The notes: generated from the sequence alone by a model not told the origin. A stretch of DNA of 64,000 nt from Cupriavidus sp. BIS7 (GCF_000292345.1 NZ_ALOU01000047.1:1-64000), one strand, 5' to 3'. Positions 1 through 9,182 are shown, counted from the stretch's first letter. Program-made: numbers and translations.

Positions 1-178
1 ACTTTTGGGGGTCAGTTCAATGCGGGAGAGGGGAGAACACCAAGGACGCCTCCAATAAGAAATCCTTATGCCCATAGTCACCGATTGAATTTCTCCTCGG
101 CAATTGGCTCCGCTAGAGTGGGCGGCACTATCAGCGGGCCCCTCACTTTGGCCCGCCAGAAGCCACCGAGGAGACAAC

Positions 179-1147
179 ATGCTTCGCACCTTCCGCGCCA
201 TGGCCGGCATCGCCATGGCCCTGGCCGTAGTCGGCCATGCGCACGCCGACGCCTATCCTTCCAAGCCGATCCAGATGATCGTGCCGCAGGCGCCGGGAGG
301 CACCAACGATATCGTCGCGCGCCTGGTGGCGGCGGACCTGTCGCAGCGGCTTGGCCAGCAGGTGGTGGTGGAAAACCGCCCCGGCGCGGGCGGCAATATC
401 GGCACGCAGACGGCGGCGCGCTCCGCGCCGGACGGCTATACGCTGCTGATGACCATCAGCAGCACGCAGGCCATCAACCCGTCGCTCTACCGTTCGATTC
501 CGTTCGATCCGGTCAAGGACTTCGAACCGATCGCCACCGTCGCCACCGTGCCCAACGTGCTGGTGGTCAACCCGGCCTTTCCTGCAAAATCGATGGCCGA
601 GCTGATCTCGATGGCCAAGGCCAAGCCTGACTACTACCGTTTTGCCTCAGCGGGCAACGGCACGCTGAACCACCTGTTGGGCGAAATGCTGAACAGCATG
701 GCCGGCATCAAGCTTGAACACGTGCCCTATAAGGGCGTGGCCCCGGCGCTCAACGACGTGCTGGGCAACCAGGTGCCGATGGCGTTTGCGAGCCTGCCGT
801 CCGTGCTGGCCCATATCAAGGCCGGCAAGGTGCGCGCGCTGGGTGTCAGCTCGGCCAAACGTTCACCGTTCGCCCCGGACATCCCGGCCATCGGCGAGAC
901 GGTGCCGGGCTATAGCGGCGACCTGTGGGTGGGCCTGTTCGCGGTGCGCGGCACGCCAAAGGACGTCACGCAGAAGCTGGCCACCACGCTGCAGGCGGCG
1001 CTGGCCGACAAGCCGCTGCGCGACAAGCTTGCCGCGCAGGGCGCCGAGGTGCTGACCACCACGCCGCAGCAATTTTCCACCATGCTGCGCGGCGACATCG
1101 ACAAGTGGGCGAAGATCGTCAAGCAGTCGGGCGCGCAGGTCGACTGA
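179..1147 (+). CDS. Bug-family (TctC-like) tripartite tricarboxylate receptor
   Basis: Predicted periplasmic substrate-binding protein of the Bug family, 322 aa, the usual length. An N-terminal signal peptide (MLRTFRAMAGIAMALAVVGH, cleaved near AHA-DAYPSKP) is followed by the family signature YPSKPIQMIVPQAPGG and later VENRPGAGGNIG. The ATG at 179 is preferred because GAGGAG lies just upstream and the signal peptide begins there; the frame could open earlier at 104. No tctAB membrane genes are adjacent, so this is an orphan receptor whose ligand (probably a carboxylate) cannot be read from the sequence. Confidence 0.9.
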   Translation: MLRTFRAMAGIAMALAVVGHAHADAYPSKPIQMIVPQAPGGTNDIVARLVAADLSQRLGQQVVVENRPGAGGNIGTQTAARSAPDGYTLLMTISSTQAINPSLYRSIPFDPVKDFEPIATVATVPNVLVVNPAFPAKSMAELISMAKAKPDYYRFASAGNGTLNHLLGEMLNSMAGIKLEHVPYKGVAPALNDVLGNQVPMAFASLPSVLAHIKAGKVRALGVSSAKRSPFAPDIPAIGETVPGYSGDLWVGLFAVRGTPKDVTQKLATTLQAALADKPLRDKLAAQGAEVLTTTPQQFSTMLRGDIDKWAKIVKQSGAQVD

Positions 1148-1281
1148 TCTCTGGTCTGCGCCGGCCGGGGGGGCCGGAACGCTCCGTCCCCGCGCCTCAA
1201 TGTATTACCCATGTCCGCGTATGATCGCGGACTAGCCTTTTCGACCTTGTCGCTTTTCCCGAACGCCGCCCCCGATTCACC

Positions 1282-2046
1282 ATGCCTGACCACACCCTGC
1301 TGTCCGCCCTGCTGATCTTTGGACTCGGGGGATTGCTCGGCGCGGTGGGCGGGCTGTTCGGCATCGGCGGCGGCCTGATCGCCATCCCGGCGCTAGGCCT
1401 GCTCTACGGGATGGACCAGCAGCTTGCCCAGGGCACCTCGCTGGTGATGATCGCGCCGAACGTGCTGATTGGATTCTGGCAATACCGCAAGCGCGCCGAT
1501 ATCGATCTGCGGACGGCCATCGTGCTCGGGCTATCGGCCGTGCTGGCCACGTACTTCTCGGCAAGACTCGCCACGTCGATCGATGCGGTGCTGCTGCGCC
1601 GGATCTTCGCGGTGTTCATGATCGGCCTGGCGCTGTACTTCCTGTGGCGTCTGCTGCCAGGCCGCTCCGCCACCCAGCAGCATGCGCGCGTGTCTGCATC
1701 GTGGATTCCTGCCGTCGGCGTGGTCGGCGGCGCATTCTCCGGATTCTTCAGCGTCGGCGGCGGCGTGGTGGCGGCCCCCGCGCTGGTCGGCCTGTTCGGC
1801 ATGCGGCAGGCCGCCGCGCAGGGCCTGGCACTCGCGCTCGTCACGCCTGGCGCCGTGGTCGCGCTGTTCACATATGCCAACGCCGGACATGTCGACTGGT
1901 ACAGCGGCATTCCGCTTTCCCTTGGCGGAATGCTGACGATCTCATGGGGCGTGGCCCTGGCCCACCGCATGCCGGAACGCAAGCTGCGCGCGGCGTTTGC
2001 GCTGTGCCTGATTGCGACGGCGGCAGTGATGCTGGTGCGGGGGTGA
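1282..2046 (+). CDS. TauE/SafE family membrane exporter
   Basis: Polytopic inner-membrane protein of 254 aa with about eight hydrophobic helices. It shows the internal duplication typical of TauE/SafE (DUF81): a glycine-rich GGLFGIGGGLIAIPAL segment near residue 25 and a second copy GFFSVGGGVVAAPALVG near residue 160. The family exports sulfite, sulfoacetate or other organic anions; the substrate here is unknown. It lies 134 bases after the Bug receptor on the same strand, so it could be cotranscribed with it, but no terminator or promoter decides this. Confidence 0.85.
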   Translation: MPDHTLLSALLIFGLGGLLGAVGGLFGIGGGLIAIPALGLLYGMDQQLAQGTSLVMIAPNVLIGFWQYRKRADIDLRTAIVLGLSAVLATYFSARLATSIDAVLLRRIFAVFMIGLALYFLWRLLPGRSATQQHARVSASWIPAVGVVGGAFSGFFSVGGGVVAAPALVGLFGMRQAAAQGLALALVTPGAVVALFTYANAGHVDWYSGIPLSLGGMLTISWGVALAHRMPERKLRAAFALCLIATAAVMLVRG

Positions 2047-2048
2047 GC

Positions 2049-2756
2049 CTAAGGGGCTTGTTTCAATCGACACGGGTCATTGAAAAGCTCCCTATAGACC
2101 GGCAGGTCGCCAAATCGCGCCGTTTCAATGGTGACCGATTTCTTCCACCACGCGAGATGACTCGAGTGAATCGCGATTGCCGAATGGTTGCGAAGGCGTC
2201 TTGAGGGGTATCGAATACCAATTGCTCCCGTCTCGTCGAAGAGTGCCGACATGACATGGTGCATTTCCAGGCCAAAGTACTTGCACCACCTATGGTCTGG
2301 ATCCGACAGTTGATCATAGATTCCAAGTCTGGCGGCCGTCTGCCCACCAATCTCAAAGAGTTTCAGATCTGCTTCCAGTCGCAGGTTCACCAGCAGTCCG
2401 TCCTCGGCCCCGTTGTTGAACTTGAAGAATCCTGGGTATCTCTGAACCTTCTCGCAGAATCGCCCCTCCCAGATCGCGGTATGAATATCCTCTGCGACGT
2501 AGAGCCAGTAGAACGGAAAGCGCCCAATAGCGTGTCTGCTACTTGCTGGCGGACCCCAGCGGTAGGTTTGCGTTACGAATTCCGGAATTGCGCTGGCGGC
2601 ACTCCATGCTGCCCTGCTCAGCAGCGTCCCGCGCCTGAGTGTGCATACGCTCGACGCCATCACATCCATGACCAATGAACGCGGTGGCATCTGCTCGGCG
2701 ACATTTGCCGGCATCTCGGAAGATATCGATGACATCATCGAAGCTCCCCTCAACAA
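2049..2756 (-). CDS. RES-domain toxin (predicted NAD+-degrading)
   Basis: The C-terminal two thirds carry the RES fold: TYRWGPP with the conserved Arg near residue 65, then YVAEDIHTAIWEGRF with the Glu near residue 95, and GIRYPSR with the Ser near residue 180. Characterised RES toxins (MbcT and relatives) degrade NAD+ by phosphorolysis or hydrolysis. Its start overlaps the stop of the upstream gene by 7 bases, the usual antitoxin-first order. The first 50 residues look poorly conserved, so the true start may be one of the internal Met codons. Converges with the TauE gene, leaving 2 bases between the stops. Confidence 0.75.
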   Translation of the reverse strand: MLRGASMMSSISSEMPANVAEQMPPRSLVMDVMASSVCTLRRGTLLSRAAWSAASAIPEFVTQTYRWGPPASSRHAIGRFPFYWLYVAEDIHTAIWEGRFCEKVQRYPGFFKFNNGAEDGLLVNLRLEADLKLFEIGGQTAARLGIYDQLSDPDHRWCKYFGLEMHHVMSALFDETGAIGIRYPSRRLRNHSAIAIHSSHLAWWKKSVTIETARFGDLPVYRELFNDPCRLKQAP

Positions 2757-3298
2757 CCCGCACGCATCATCCGCGACGGAAGCAGATCAAGCGCTTCCAT
2801 GACCACCGCCTGACGCTCGGCGTCAGGCAGGCGCAAGTATTCCATTTGCCAGATGGAAACCGACCAACGTGTGCGGAGCAGCCTGCCGCACAACACTTCT
2901 GCCGGCGTGAGGTCACTCAACTCCTCATAGGCGATCATCCAGAAGTATGGATCTTCTCCCAACGGTTCCTCGCGGAGCGCCTTGATGACGGGCGCGATGA
3001 GCGCTGGCGCTGGCTGCACGAACTGCCAGGTCGGAATAATGGTCGGCCTTCCGGCAGCATCGTAGCGTTCGGCGTAGAAGCGCCCCTCCTCGACGGCAAG
3101 GAGCAACTCCGAAGACGTCAGCGCCACCAGCCGCTGCGCGGCAACCTCTTCCGGGGTCAGATGGTCGATCGGCAGCCGGTCGGGCCCGAGTGCATCGAAC
3201 ATTGACTCCTGGGACTCCGGGTGACGGACATCACGCCGGCCGCTGCGTGCATTGGATTCCTGCAATGGTTGCGCACCCGCCAACGGGTCGAGATACAT
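2750..3298 (-). CDS. MbcA/ParS-type antitoxin partner of RES toxin
   Basis: 182 aa protein directly upstream of and overlapping the RES toxin. The C-terminal half carries the pattern of the MbcA/ParS/Xre toxin-binding domain: ALREEPLGEDPYFWMIAYEE followed by LSDLTPAEVLCGRL. The N-terminal part (GPDRLPIDHLTPEEVAAQRL and onwards) does not show an obvious Xre helix-turn-helix, unlike typical RES partners. Predicted to bind and neutralise the toxin and possibly autoregulate the pair. The partnership is inferred from order, overlap and the C-terminal motif. Confidence 0.7.
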   Translation of the reverse strand: MYLDPLAGAQPLQESNARSGRRDVRHPESQESMFDALGPDRLPIDHLTPEEVAAQRLVALTSSELLLAVEEGRFYAERYDAAGRPTIIPTWQFVQPAPALIAPVIKALREEPLGEDPYFWMIAYEELSDLTPAEVLCGRLLRTRWSVSIWQMEYLRLPDAERQAVVMEALDLLPSRMMRAGC

Positions 3299-3421
3299 GC
3301 TGAACCTCCGGTGTTGTCATGAGAGGAGGCCAGCTTAGGTGCTGGCATCCAGCCGCTCAATCACTGCAACACCGAAAGTGCAATCCGACAAAGATCCACA
3401 GCATTGTGTGGCTTGCAGCCA

Positions 3422-4036
3422 TCACCCCTGCTTTCGAAACACCAGACTGAAATTATTCGCTGGCATCGGAATCGGCTCATCACACGTCAGGCCCTGCGCG
3501 GCGCCGAGTGCGATCACGGCCTCCATGTCGCGCACGCCCCACTCCGAATCGGCCGAGCGTAACTGCCTGTCGAACGCTTCGTTGCTCGGGGCCGTGTGTG
3601 CACCGTCACGCCGGTACGGCCCGTAGAGGTAGAGCACGCCGCCCGGCGCCAGGCGCTTTCCCGCGCCGGAGAACAGTGCCTCGGCGGCGGCCCATGGGGC
3701 GATGTGGATCATGTTGATGCAGACGATGGCATCGACCGCGCCGATGTCCCATGGCTCGTGGCAGACGTCGATGGCCAGTGGGGCCAGGACGTTGGCAACC
3801 TTCGCATGGTCGGTCCAGGCGACGATCGATTCGCGGTGGGTCGCGTCCGGGTCGCTCGGCTGCCACTTCACGCCCGGGAGCGCCGCCGCAAAATGCACTG
3901 CATGCTGGCCGGTGCCGCTGGCGATCTCCAGTACCGTGCCCGATCTCGGCAGAACGTTGCGCAGGACAGCCAGGATCGGCTCGCGGTTGCGTTCGGTGGC
4001 GGGCGCCATGCGGCGCGCGGTCGGTTCAGCGGTCAT
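3422..4036 (-). CDS. DUF938 family SAM-dependent methyltransferase-like protein
   Basis: 204 aa protein with a Rossmann methyltransferase glycine motif VLEIASGTGQHAVHFA near residue 35 and the acidic motif II region WQPSDPD shortly after. The pattern APATERNREPIL at the N-terminus and IHIAPWAAAEALF in the middle are typical of DUF938 proteins. Substrate unknown. The start at 4036 (MTAEP) begins just before the conserved region; the frame runs 17 codons further upstream without family sequence. Confidence 0.85.
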   Translation of the reverse strand: MTAEPTARRMAPATERNREPILAVLRNVLPRSGTVLEIASGTGQHAVHFAAALPGVKWQPSDPDATHRESIVAWTDHAKVANVLAPLAIDVCHEPWDIGAVDAIVCINMIHIAPWAAAEALFSGAGKRLAPGGVLYLYGPYRRDGAHTAPSNEAFDRQLRSADSEWGVRDMEAVIALGAAQGLTCDEPIPMPANNFSLVFRKQG

Positions 4037-4115
4037 GGGGTCTCCAGTGGGTCTGCCGCCCGGTCTCGCGCCGGGCGCACAGCCCACAGGTTAGCAGGCG
4101 CGGCCCGCTGCGTGG

Positions 4116-6104
4116 TCAGACGCGTTTGCCGAGATGAATCGCGGTCGGCGTGGCGGTCAGGTAGCCCACCGCCGCGCCGAACCGGTCCTTGTAGTTGGCG
4201 CGTACCAGCGGGTCGAGCTGTGCCTTGACCTTGTCGTGCAGGCCCGCCTCCCAGTCGCCCGGATGCTGGAAGTTGCTCATGACGTAGGTCCAGCCGTTGA
4301 TCTCGTCCACCGCGTGCAGCCCGGTGGACTCCGCGCCGGCCGGGCACGACAGCACGCGCGAAAGCTGCTTCGTGTCGACGTTGTAGGCCCACAGGAAGTT
4401 GTTGACGTGCGTATTGCTGTCTTCGCCGATAAACAGCGTGCGCAGCTTTTCGGAGAACTTGAGGTTGTCCGGCGTGGCCACCTTGTCGGGGTTGGCGAAG
4501 TTGCCGAGCGCATCCTGCGCCTTCTTCGCGCCGCCGCCGAGATCCTCGGAAATCAGCGCGGGCACCGGCGCCATGTCGACGGGCACCCATTCGCTGTCGA
4601 TGTGCGCACCGGCGTGGTCCGCCTGGCCGCCGCGCAGGTTCAGTTCGTACACGGCGCCCGAGTACGGGCCTTCCACGCGGATATCGCCGGCATTTGCAGC
4701 GTTGCCAGCCAGCATGCTCGATTCAATGCGCGAGATGGCCGAGTAGGCCTTGCGGTCGGCGATGTTGACCGTGGTGCCTTCCATCTTGGTGAAGCCCAGG
4801 CTGCCGCCCACGTACGCGGCGTAGCGATGCGTCTCCAGGAACGCGGCCGCCTTTTCCTGCCCCGGCAGCACCTTTACCCAGTTCGGCTTGCCGTCGATCA
4901 GGATACGCGTATAGCCTGCGTCGCCCGGGTCCTTGGTCTTGACGTCCATGATGTCTGTGACCTTGATCCCGCCATCGACGAGCTTGCGGATCTCGTCGCT
5001 CGTCGCGCTGCCCAGCGCAATCCACGACAGCGTGGCGGCGCCCGGGCCCGTGCCGGACGTCTGGTGCCACTTGGCCACGTAGAGCTTGCCCGCCGACAGG
5101 TCGCGCGGACGGTCGGCGATGAACATGAACAGCCCGCCGTTGGTGGCGTCGTCGCCCATCAGCACGGTGCGCTCGTCCGGCATCACCTGAACGAGTTCGT
5201 GCGAGATGCGGCCCACGCAATAGTGCTTGCGGATCGAGCCGGTGCCGTCGGCATGCACGGTGATCTCGGGCAGATGGCCGTAGTGGTACGGATTGGCGCG
5301 ATCGGCATCGCCATAGAGGTTCTGGCTGAAGCCGCGCAGGCGCTTGTCCGTGGCCGCCTTGGTCGCGTCGGGCTCATATTCCTCGCTCGACAGGTGGGTG
5401 TTCCATGGCGACAGGCTCGCGCCGCACGTGATCCACAGCCCGTTCACAGCCGATGTATCCACGTTGTGATAGCGCACCGGCGTGAGCTTGCCGGTCTTCG
5501 GGTCCTGATCGAGCGTGATGACGGCGATCGGCGACGGCAGCATGCCGTACATGTCGCCGTTGGCCTGGTTACGCGTGGTGTACTCGAACTGGACCACGGC
5601 GAACACCGTGTTGCCCTTCACGCCCGGCACGCGGGCACCGTGCAGCGTCAGCAGCGAGCTGCCATCCGGGCAGTCCGAGAAAAACTGGCGCGTCTTGCCT
5701 GGTACCGACGTGTCCATGATCGGACGGTTCCGGATGTCGTAGTAGCCGCCCGCCAGTACCTTGTTGCCCTTGCCATCGGGCAGCATGTCGCCCGTCACGA
5801 AGAACGGCTGGTAGGCCAGCGCATATTCCTGGGCAGTGTCATCGCTGTACGACACCTTGATCGACGATCCAACCGTCGTGGTGGCCATGGCCGCCGCGTT
5901 GTCGAGCGTCGGGGCCGGCATGCCCGTGAACGCCGCCGAGGCAAACGTGGCGCCCGCCTTGCGCCGTGGCGCGGCCGCGAATGCGGCTTCCATCGCGGTC
6001 ATCCCACCGGCCAGGCTTGCGGCGGCGGCGCCGAGCGGCAGCATCGGGGCTCCACCAAGGATTTTCAGGGCACGGCGACGGGCTACGACGGGCTGGTCGG
6101 ACAT
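4116..6104 (-). CDS. PhoX-family (DUF839) phosphatase, Tat-exported
   Basis: 662 aa protein starting MSDQPVVARRRALKILGG, a twin-arginine signal followed by an alanine-rich hydrophobic stretch, so it is predicted to be exported folded to the periplasm. The body fits the PhoX/DUF839 beta-propeller family of metal-dependent alkaline phosphatases: SDCPDGSSLLTLHG, NTHLSSEEYEPD, HELVQVMPDERTVLMGDD and TWxxLGSATSDEI-type blocks. The start at 6104 is chosen because the Tat motif follows directly; the frame extends to 6185 without signal character. A Pho-box-like repeat lies 125 bases upstream, which supports phosphate-starvation control. Confidence 0.88.
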   Translation of the reverse strand: MSDQPVVARRRALKILGGAPMLPLGAAAASLAGGMTAMEAAFAAAPRRKAGATFASAAFTGMPAPTLDNAAAMATTTVGSSIKVSYSDDTAQEYALAYQPFFVTGDMLPDGKGNKVLAGGYYDIRNRPIMDTSVPGKTRQFFSDCPDGSSLLTLHGARVPGVKGNTVFAVVQFEYTTRNQANGDMYGMLPSPIAVITLDQDPKTGKLTPVRYHNVDTSAVNGLWITCGASLSPWNTHLSSEEYEPDATKAATDKRLRGFSQNLYGDADRANPYHYGHLPEITVHADGTGSIRKHYCVGRISHELVQVMPDERTVLMGDDATNGGLFMFIADRPRDLSAGKLYVAKWHQTSGTGPGAATLSWIALGSATSDEIRKLVDGGIKVTDIMDVKTKDPGDAGYTRILIDGKPNWVKVLPGQEKAAAFLETHRYAAYVGGSLGFTKMEGTTVNIADRKAYSAISRIESSMLAGNAANAGDIRVEGPYSGAVYELNLRGGQADHAGAHIDSEWVPVDMAPVPALISEDLGGGAKKAQDALGNFANPDKVATPDNLKFSEKLRTLFIGEDSNTHVNNFLWAYNVDTKQLSRVLSCPAGAESTGLHAVDEINGWTYVMSNFQHPGDWEAGLHDKVKAQLDPLVRANYKDRFGAAVGYLTATPTAIHLGKRV

Positions 6105-6228
6105 GATTGTTGTGTGTGTGGGAATTGGGATGGGTTCGACAAGTTCGAGTGGGCGATCGGACCGCAAGCAACGCGTGGCGCGCAAAAAAGCGGACAGAAC
6201 GCCCCGCGGCCGATCATAAGCCGGCGGC

Positions 6229-6246
6229 GTGACAGATTTTTGACGG
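6229..6246 (-). promoter_or_regulatory. Candidate Pho box upstream of the PhoX gene
   Basis: Read on the minus strand this is CCGTCAAAAATCTGTCAC, two 11-base-spaced copies of the CTGTCA half-site separated by an A/T tract, close to the PhoB consensus. It sits 125 bases before the PhoX start, in the divergent gap to the YigZ gene. The sequence match is direct; binding by PhoB is inferred. Confidence 0.55.
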
Positions 6247-6350
6247 TCAGCAGACTGTCATGTGACTGGAGATGGCTGGCGCTTCAGGGCCGCGCCGCCG
6301 GCTGCGCTACACTCGCCATCCTGCACTGATATCGAACGCCTTTCTCCGTC

Positions 6351-6962
6351 TTGCCTACCTTTACGCTTGCCTCCCCCGTCCACGCCGAGATCGAGATCCG
6401 CAAAAGCCGCTTTATCGCGCTGGCTGTGCCGGTGGCCGACCGTGACGCGGCCATGGGAGTGATTCAGGAACTACGCACGCAGCACCCGGCCGCCACTCAT
6501 GTGTGCTGGGCGCTGCTGGCCGGCGGCCAGTCGGGGATGTCCGACGATGGAGAGCCGTCTGGGACGGCGGGCCGGCCGATTCTGGAAGTCCTGAGGCACC
6601 ATGACCTCGACGGTGTGCTGGCCGCGGTGGTGCGGTACTTCGGCGGTGTCAAGCTTGGCGCGGGCGGGCTGGTCCGGGCTTATACCGACGCCATCGCGGC
6701 CGCGCTCAAGGATGCCGAGCGCATCGAGCGCATTGCCTACACCACGCTGGCCATCGAAATCGACTACGCCGACGAATCGCGCGTGCGGCGCTGGCTGGAG
6801 TTGTCGGCGGCGGAAGGCTGCACTCTGGCCGATACGCAATATGGCGCCCTGGCCACGCTGGTGATCCGCCTGCCCGCCACATTGCGCGATGGCGCGATTG
6901 CTACGCTGCGCGATGCCACCCATGGCCGTGCGCGCTTTCCCGAGCAGGAGAACGGCGCATGA
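6351..6962 (+). CDS. yigZ: YigZ/IMPACT family protein (UPF0029)
   Basis: 203 aa, the usual length. Shows the family sequence: KSRFIALAVPV near the N-terminus, HVCWALLAGG, then DDGEPSGTAGRPILEVL and VVRYFGGVKLGAGGLVRAY. The C-terminal domain is the EF-G-like DUF1949 part. The annotated start is a TTG with no strong ribosome-binding site; no better in-frame start is visible. Its stop overlaps the next gene by four bases (ATGA). Molecular role in bacteria is not established. Confidence 0.88.
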   Translation: MPTFTLASPVHAEIEIRKSRFIALAVPVADRDAAMGVIQELRTQHPAATHVCWALLAGGQSGMSDDGEPSGTAGRPILEVLRHHDLDGVLAAVVRYFGGVKLGAGGLVRAYTDAIAAALKDAERIERIAYTTLAIEIDYADESRVRRWLELSAAEGCTLADTQYGALATLVIRLPATLRDGAIATLRDATHGRARFPEQENGA

Positions 6963-7267
6963 CGAGCGATTCCGAAGACGCCGAGTACACGGCACGCGTG
7001 CTGCCCGGCAACGCGCAGTTCTCCGCACCAGCCTCGCTGACCCTGCTGGAAGCCGCGCTGCTCGACGGCGTGGTCCTGCCCAGTTCCTGCCGCAACGGCA
7101 CCTGCCGCGCCTGCATGAGCCTCCTGCACTCGGGCAGCGTGCGTTACCGGATCGAATGGCCGGGCCTGAGCCTTGATGAGAAGGACGATGGCTATATCCT
7201 GCCGTGCGTGGCCTGCCCGACCAGCGATGTCGTATTCGAACCAATCGGACCGAATCGCGCAGGCTGA
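6959..7267 (+). CDS. Plant-type [2Fe-2S] ferredoxin
   Basis: 102 aa small electron carrier. The cluster ligands are visible as SSCRNGTCRACMSLL plus a fourth Cys in ILPCVACP, matching the CxxxxCxxC...C pattern of plant-type ferredoxins. Starts within an ATGA overlap with the YigZ gene, so translation is probably coupled. Redox partner unknown. Confidence 0.88.
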   Translation: MTSDSEDAEYTARVLPGNAQFSAPASLTLLEAALLDGVVLPSSCRNGTCRACMSLLHSGSVRYRIEWPGLSLDEKDDGYILPCVACPTSDVVFEPIGPNRAG

Positions 7268-7365
7268 CTGACGGCAATCGACATCCCACGCAACCCGCGC
7301 AGAGTAGGGAAACAATAATCCCGCAAAGTTCCAACAACAAAGGCGAAAAAGCGAACTCCCGACTA

Positions 7366-7797
7366 TTACCCACGCATCCGCAAGAAATCAGCGTAAGACA
7401 CCAGCTTGCGTTTTTCCTTGGCAAGCGCCTTTCGTTTTGACGCCGGGCGGGTTGGTTGGCTGCGTTCAAACTTGGCGGCTGCGCGTGCGTCCTCCCGCAC
7501 GTAGGTCCGCGCGGTCTTGGCTTCCGCCTTCAGGCGTTCAGCCTCTAGTCGCGTAGCAATGCGTTCCTCTCGGGCAACCTCTTTTGCAGCCGACAGGATC
7601 TCGGCTTTTAGTAGGTCACGCCTTTTCTTGGCCGCGGCACGGGCAGCCTGCAGTTGCTCTTTCCTCTGCCGCAGCAAGTCTTTCATGCTGACTGGAGCAG
7701 GCCTCGCCTCTGGCGGCACGCTCAGGCGCAAAGCCCTGCTCGCTGAAACTTTGTCAGTTAGCAGCGTGCGCCGCTTGTCCTGTTTCGCATCACTCAC
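7366..7797 (-). CDS. Hypothetical Lys/Arg/Ala-rich coiled-coil protein
   Basis: 143 aa, strongly basic, with an uninterrupted heptad-like charged stretch (RKEQLQAARAAAKKRR to EAERLKAEAKTART, about residues 45-105). It ends in KLVSYADFLRMRG. Starts at GTG 7797 with GAGGTGA upstream. Not recognised. The composition suggests a nucleic-acid or ribosome-associated protein, but that is speculation. It marks the beginning of the accessory stretch after the ferredoxin. Confidence 0.6.
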   Translation of the reverse strand: MSDAKQDKRRTLLTDKVSASRALRLSVPPEARPAPVSMKDLLRQRKEQLQAARAAAKKRRDLLKAEILSAAKEVAREERIATRLEAERLKAEAKTARTYVREDARAAAKFERSQPTRPASKRKALAKEKRKLVSYADFLRMRG

Positions 7798-7923
7798 GAT
7801 GAGTCACCTCACGCCGACAAGCACACAAGTGCCAGCCCATGCGCGCCACCAGTTGAAATCAACAAATTCATCGCATGAACCTTACCATAGGGCTCCATTT
7901 TGTGAGCGGCGTTGGCGGCCTGA

Positions 7924-8100
7924 TGGATTTCCGAGTTCGGCCAGTTTGAGACGTTCGACACGACCGCCTGGATCGTTGACGATCGGCGGGTTGGCATTGA
8001 CGGCAATTTCCTCGGCAGGCAATATGTTCTTATGAACTACGACGCGCTCAGTTCCAAGATGTGCACCATGACCGCCAATGGCGAGTCGTGGGAATCGTGA
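7924..8100 (+). pseudogene. Possible gene remnant (about 58 codons, no start)
   Basis: An open frame from just after a TGA at 7921 to the TGA at 8098-8100 encodes protein-like sequence (FETFDTTAWIVDDRRVGIDG, then NFLGRQYVLMNYDALSSKM). It has no ATG near its beginning. It looks like the tail of a disrupted gene, and a strong hairpin follows it. The rest of 7798-8285 shows nothing else convincing. Low confidence. Confidence 0.3.
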
Positions 8101-8129
8101 CGTTCATACACCGTACACAGACTTCCTCA

Positions 8130-8157
8130 ACGGCCCCGCCAGTCATGACGGGGCCGT
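8130..8157 (+). terminator. GC-rich hairpin, candidate terminator
   Basis: ACGGCCCCG pairs perfectly with CGGGGCCGT around a 10-base loop. It lies 30 bases after the stop of the remnant at 7924-8100. It is not followed by a T-run, so any termination would be weak or need other factors. Confidence 0.45.
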
Positions 8158-8285
8158 GTCTATTCAGCCGCTCCGAATTGCGTTGGCGCGAATTGGAGTG
8201 AACGCATGCATTACAGAGTACGTGTTTCCGTTCTTGATGACGTTGCTGACGTGTCGAATTGGCCGCTCGATCCGAGGAGCACAGC

Positions 8286-8762
8286 ATGCTGACGATACGA
8301 AAAGCGAACTGCGATGACGTGTTCGATGCATGGGATATTCGTAAAACGTCGGTGCATGCTGCATGCGCTGAGCACTATCCCAAAGCAGCCCTTTCGGCGT
8401 GGGTTGACGGCACGCCGACCGACAAATGGGCCGGCGTTGTCGAATCTGACTTCTATGTTGCCGTCGATCATGGATCGATCGTCGGAACAGGGATGCTTAC
8501 ATTCGCAAGCGGGCAAGTCGACGCGATCTTCGTCCGACCGTCTCATATGGGGCGCGGCATTGGACGCAAAATGCTGGATTTTCTTGAAGTGTTGGCCGCT
8601 GATCACGGCCTTGCCGCAATGCGCCTCGATGCAACGCTCAACGCGGCACCGTTCTATCGTCGTTGTGGTTGGTCGGGCGATTCGGTTTCGACGTACCGTA
8701 CCTCGTGTGGACTGGAGTTGCCTTGCGTGCCGATGACGAAGCGTGTCGCCGTCGGCGGGTAG
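8286..8762 (+). CDS. GNAT family N-acetyltransferase
   Basis: 158 aa from the ATG at 8286, which has GAGGAG a few bases upstream. The acetyl-CoA-binding motif A is visible as FVRPSHMGRGIGRKMLDFLE, preceded by the VDAIFV strand, and followed by MRLDATLNAAPFYRRCGW, the usual motif B. Acceptor substrate unknown. Located in the accessory stretch, so it may be a resistance or modification enzyme, but nothing in the sequence says which. Confidence 0.85.
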   Translation: MLTIRKANCDDVFDAWDIRKTSVHAACAEHYPKAALSAWVDGTPTDKWAGVVESDFYVAVDHGSIVGTGMLTFASGQVDAIFVRPSHMGRGIGRKMLDFLEVLAADHGLAAMRLDATLNAAPFYRRCGWSGDSVSTYRTSCGLELPCVPMTKRVAVGG

Positions 8763-8870
8763 GTTGCCCCTCGGCCGACGACTGCCGCCCGCATGGGAGT
8801 CAGTGAGGTTCGATTTTGAACGACCGCTGTCGGGCGAATCGAAGGTCCCTTATGGGTCCGATAAGCGACC

Positions 8871-9182
8871 TTGGGTACCTTCTGGCCTCCGGGCTCAAAG
8901 CCAAAAGCGCCGATGAGGGCGGGCCCGCGAAGTGGCCGCCAAAGGAGGACGGCGCCTGGTTGCGCAGGAAACCTAGCGTCCCAGCTTGAAGCGCTTGAGG
9001 GCGATGCTGCAGCAAAGGCACGGATTGTGCGATTCCTTCATACGCACTCGCATATGGAGCAAGTCGAGCCGGACCACGACCTATCGGTACTATCCGAGAC
9101 TCCGGCCGTCCTCACCGATTTGCTCGGTCTCATCCAGGCCAACGACAAGAATCACTATGAGGCGATGATGAAGATCATCTAG
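8871..9182 (+). pseudogene. Possible truncated hypothetical gene
   Basis: The second half of this frame, from about 8975, reads as a plausible helical protein end (ASQLEALEGDAAAKARIVRF ... TDLLGLIQANDKNHYEAMMK). The first third is proline/arginine-rich and looks non-coding, so this is probably the 3' end of a decayed gene. Not recognised. The surrounding 8763-9640 shows no other supported gene. Confidence 0.35.

Noticed and set aside
4134-6329. 731-codon open frame on the plus strand
   Set aside because: It is antisense to the PhoX gene, has no family sequence and is rich in Arg/His/Gly runs typical of reverse frames in high-GC DNA.
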